Below, piece after piece: positions 62,971 to 64,000 of a stretch of 64,000 bases of DNA. Under the pieces are notes generated by a model. That model did no database searches. It had not been told where the DNA came from and saw only the letters and a program-made list of their open reading frames with translations. Location of the stretch: the NCBI RefSeq assembly GCF_000018025.1, contig NC_009831.1:1736001-1800000 (forward strand). The letters run 5' to 3'. How positions within the stretch are numbered: position 1 is the first letter of the stretch; every line of letters begins with the position of its first letter. The position numbers and the translations under genes are program-made. This DNA is from Shewanella sediminis HAW-EB3 (GTDB lineage Bacteria; Pseudomonadota; Gammaproteobacteria; Enterobacterales; Shewanellaceae).

Positions 62971-64000
62971 ATGTCAGCCTCTTTAACTGCCAGCCACTCT
63001 TCAAAGGTGAATAACAGTGAACCCGGCGCTAATCTCTGCCGCCATCTCAATCACGCCGCTTCAGATATCCCCACAGAACTTGCCGTTGCGGTACAACACG
63101 CATCCGGTTCAATATTTTCTGCTACATCTCTAAATTATAAAGAGCTCACCTTTGCCGAGCTCGATAGTCTCAGTGATAAGCTTGCCCATGCTTTAAATGC
63201 ATATGGGATCAAACGTGGCATGAAAGCCGTGTTGATGGTGACACCTAGCCTGGACTTTTTCACTCTGACCTTCGCACTCTTTAAAGCCGGGATTATTCCA
63301 ATTCTTGTGGATCCGGGAATGGGAGTTAAGAATCTCAAGCAGTGCTTTATCGAATCTCAGCCCGATGCATTTATCGCCATCCCTAAGGCGCACCTGGCCA
63401 GAAGATTATTTTCCTGGGGTAAAGACTCGGTTAAGCATCTTGTGACTGTAGGCGGCTGTGGATTATGGGGTGGGGTGAGTCTGGATACCTTGATGGAAGG
63501 TGTCACATCAGCCTCATCTGGAAGCGCCTATGAGATGGTTTGGCTCGATGAAGATGAGATGGCCGCAATCTTGTTTACCAGCGGCAGTACCGGCACGCCA
63601 AAGGGCGTGGTTTATTCTCATAAGATGTTTGAAGCGCAGATAACTGCGTTAAAGAATGATTACGGTATCGCCCCCGGTGAACGGGACTTAGCGACCTTCC
63701 CACTGTTTTCTCTGTTTGGCCCGGCGCTTGGTATGGCCTCAATTGTGCCGGAAATGGATGCCAGTAAGCCTATTACCGCTAATCCGGATTATCTGTTTGC
63801 CGCGATAGGGAAATATCAATGCTCTAATATGTTCGTCAATCCGGCCTTGATTGAACGATTAGGCCAAGCGGGTGTAACACAAACGCAGATACATAAATTA
63901 TCGAGTATCAAACGGGTTATCTCTGCCGGCGCGCCGGCGACCATTGCCTCGATTAAGCATTTTAGTCAGATGTTAAATGATGGCGTCGAGGTGCTTAACT
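62971..64000 (+). CDS. oleC: OleC, beta-lactone synthetase (cut by the window edge)
   Basis: Open from ATG 62971 (GAGAAAGG about 10 nt upstream) to the last base with no stop, 343 codons visible of an expected ~550. It belongs to the AMP-forming acyl-CoA synthetase superfamily: the P-loop [13 protein letters not shown] lies at residues 200-212 (from 63568) and is followed by [11 protein letters not shown]. OleC uses ATP to close the 2-alkyl-3-hydroxyacid into a beta-lactone, the substrate of OleB. oleD, the ketoreductase, is expected just beyond the window. Confidence 0.93.
   Translation, partial: MSASLTASHSSKVNNSEPGANLCRHLNHAASDIPTELAVAVQHASGSIFSATSLNYKELTFAELDSLSDKLAHALNAYGIKRGMKAVLMVTPSLDFFTLTFALFKAGIIPILVDPGMGVKNLKQCFIESQPDAFIAIPKAHLARRLFSWGKDSVKHLVTVGGCGLWGGVSLDTLMEGVTSASSGSAYEMVWLDEDEMAAILFTSGSTGTPKGVVYSHKMFEAQITALKNDYGIAPGERDLATFPLFSLFGPALGMASIVPEMDASKPITANPDYLFAAIGKYQCSNMFVNPALIERLGQAGVTQTQIHKLSSIKRVISAGAPATIASIKHFSQMLNDGVEVLN

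Overview
The window reads as a chromosomal segment of a marine gammaproteobacterium, most likely a Shewanella. I base this on gene content and order recalled from that genus, not on a database search: ompW, metA and a seven-gene ivd/mms branched-chain amino acid operon in a row; cueR/copA; pstCAB-phoU with unusually long permeases; and oleABC for long-chain olefins. About 50 genes are supported, with none for rRNA or tRNA. The last gene, oleC, runs off the right edge.

Layout. 0-10.8 kb: an HD-GYP protein, an outer-membrane protein, menA, an SDR that appears to have lost its catalytic Ser and Tyr, tesB, two YbaY-type lipoproteins, a DUF925 nucleotidyltransferase, ompW behind a perfect FNR-type box, a second SDR, a 267-bp MITE-like element and metA. 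11.0-19.3 kb: the ivd operon (thiolase, MmsA, acyl-CoA dehydrogenase, enoyl-CoA hydratase, 3-hydroxyisobutyryl-CoA hydrolase, MmsB, 3-hydroxyacyl-CoA dehydrogenase). A LiuR-like palindrome lies upstream and a 19-bp-stem terminator downstream. 19.4-24.9 kb: a less familiar stretch with a small unknown protein, a stand-alone B12-binding-type radical SAM protein, a small membrane protein and an S9-family lipoprotein peptidase. 24.9-37.9 kb: cueR/copA, ybiT, nupC, an M17 aminopeptidase, a POT-type transporter, rnhA, DUF1415 and a LysE exporter. 37.8-48 kb: a DUF4136 lipoprotein, a secreted acidic-loop protein, a Fur-box TonB receptor, a PEGA protein, a Cache chemoreceptor, DUF2797 and a GcvR-like ACT protein. 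48.1-57.4 kb: pstC-pstA-pstB-phoU behind a three-unit Pho box, a BCCT transporter, yajD and DUF1289. 57.6-64 kb: a predicted doubly anchored lipoprotein, a methyltransferase and oleA-oleB-oleC.

The signal least explained by genes is a set of intergenic arrays with an exact 7-bp period. Five carry CTAG or CTCG cores (8057, 10771, 29734, 31418, 59021) and one is (TAAGTTT)4 at 58851. Unit sequence is uniform within the cleanest arrays and differs between arrays. Several other tandem repeats (13 bp x3, 17 bp x4, a duplicated 19-mer) also lie just after stop codons. Further oddities are three 22-bp repeats upstream of the SDR gene at 3898, a 91-bp duplication of the pstA start that leaves a 32-codon decoy ORF, a 179-bp palindromic element with terminal inverted repeats, and a perfect 30-bp palindrome between oleB and oleC.
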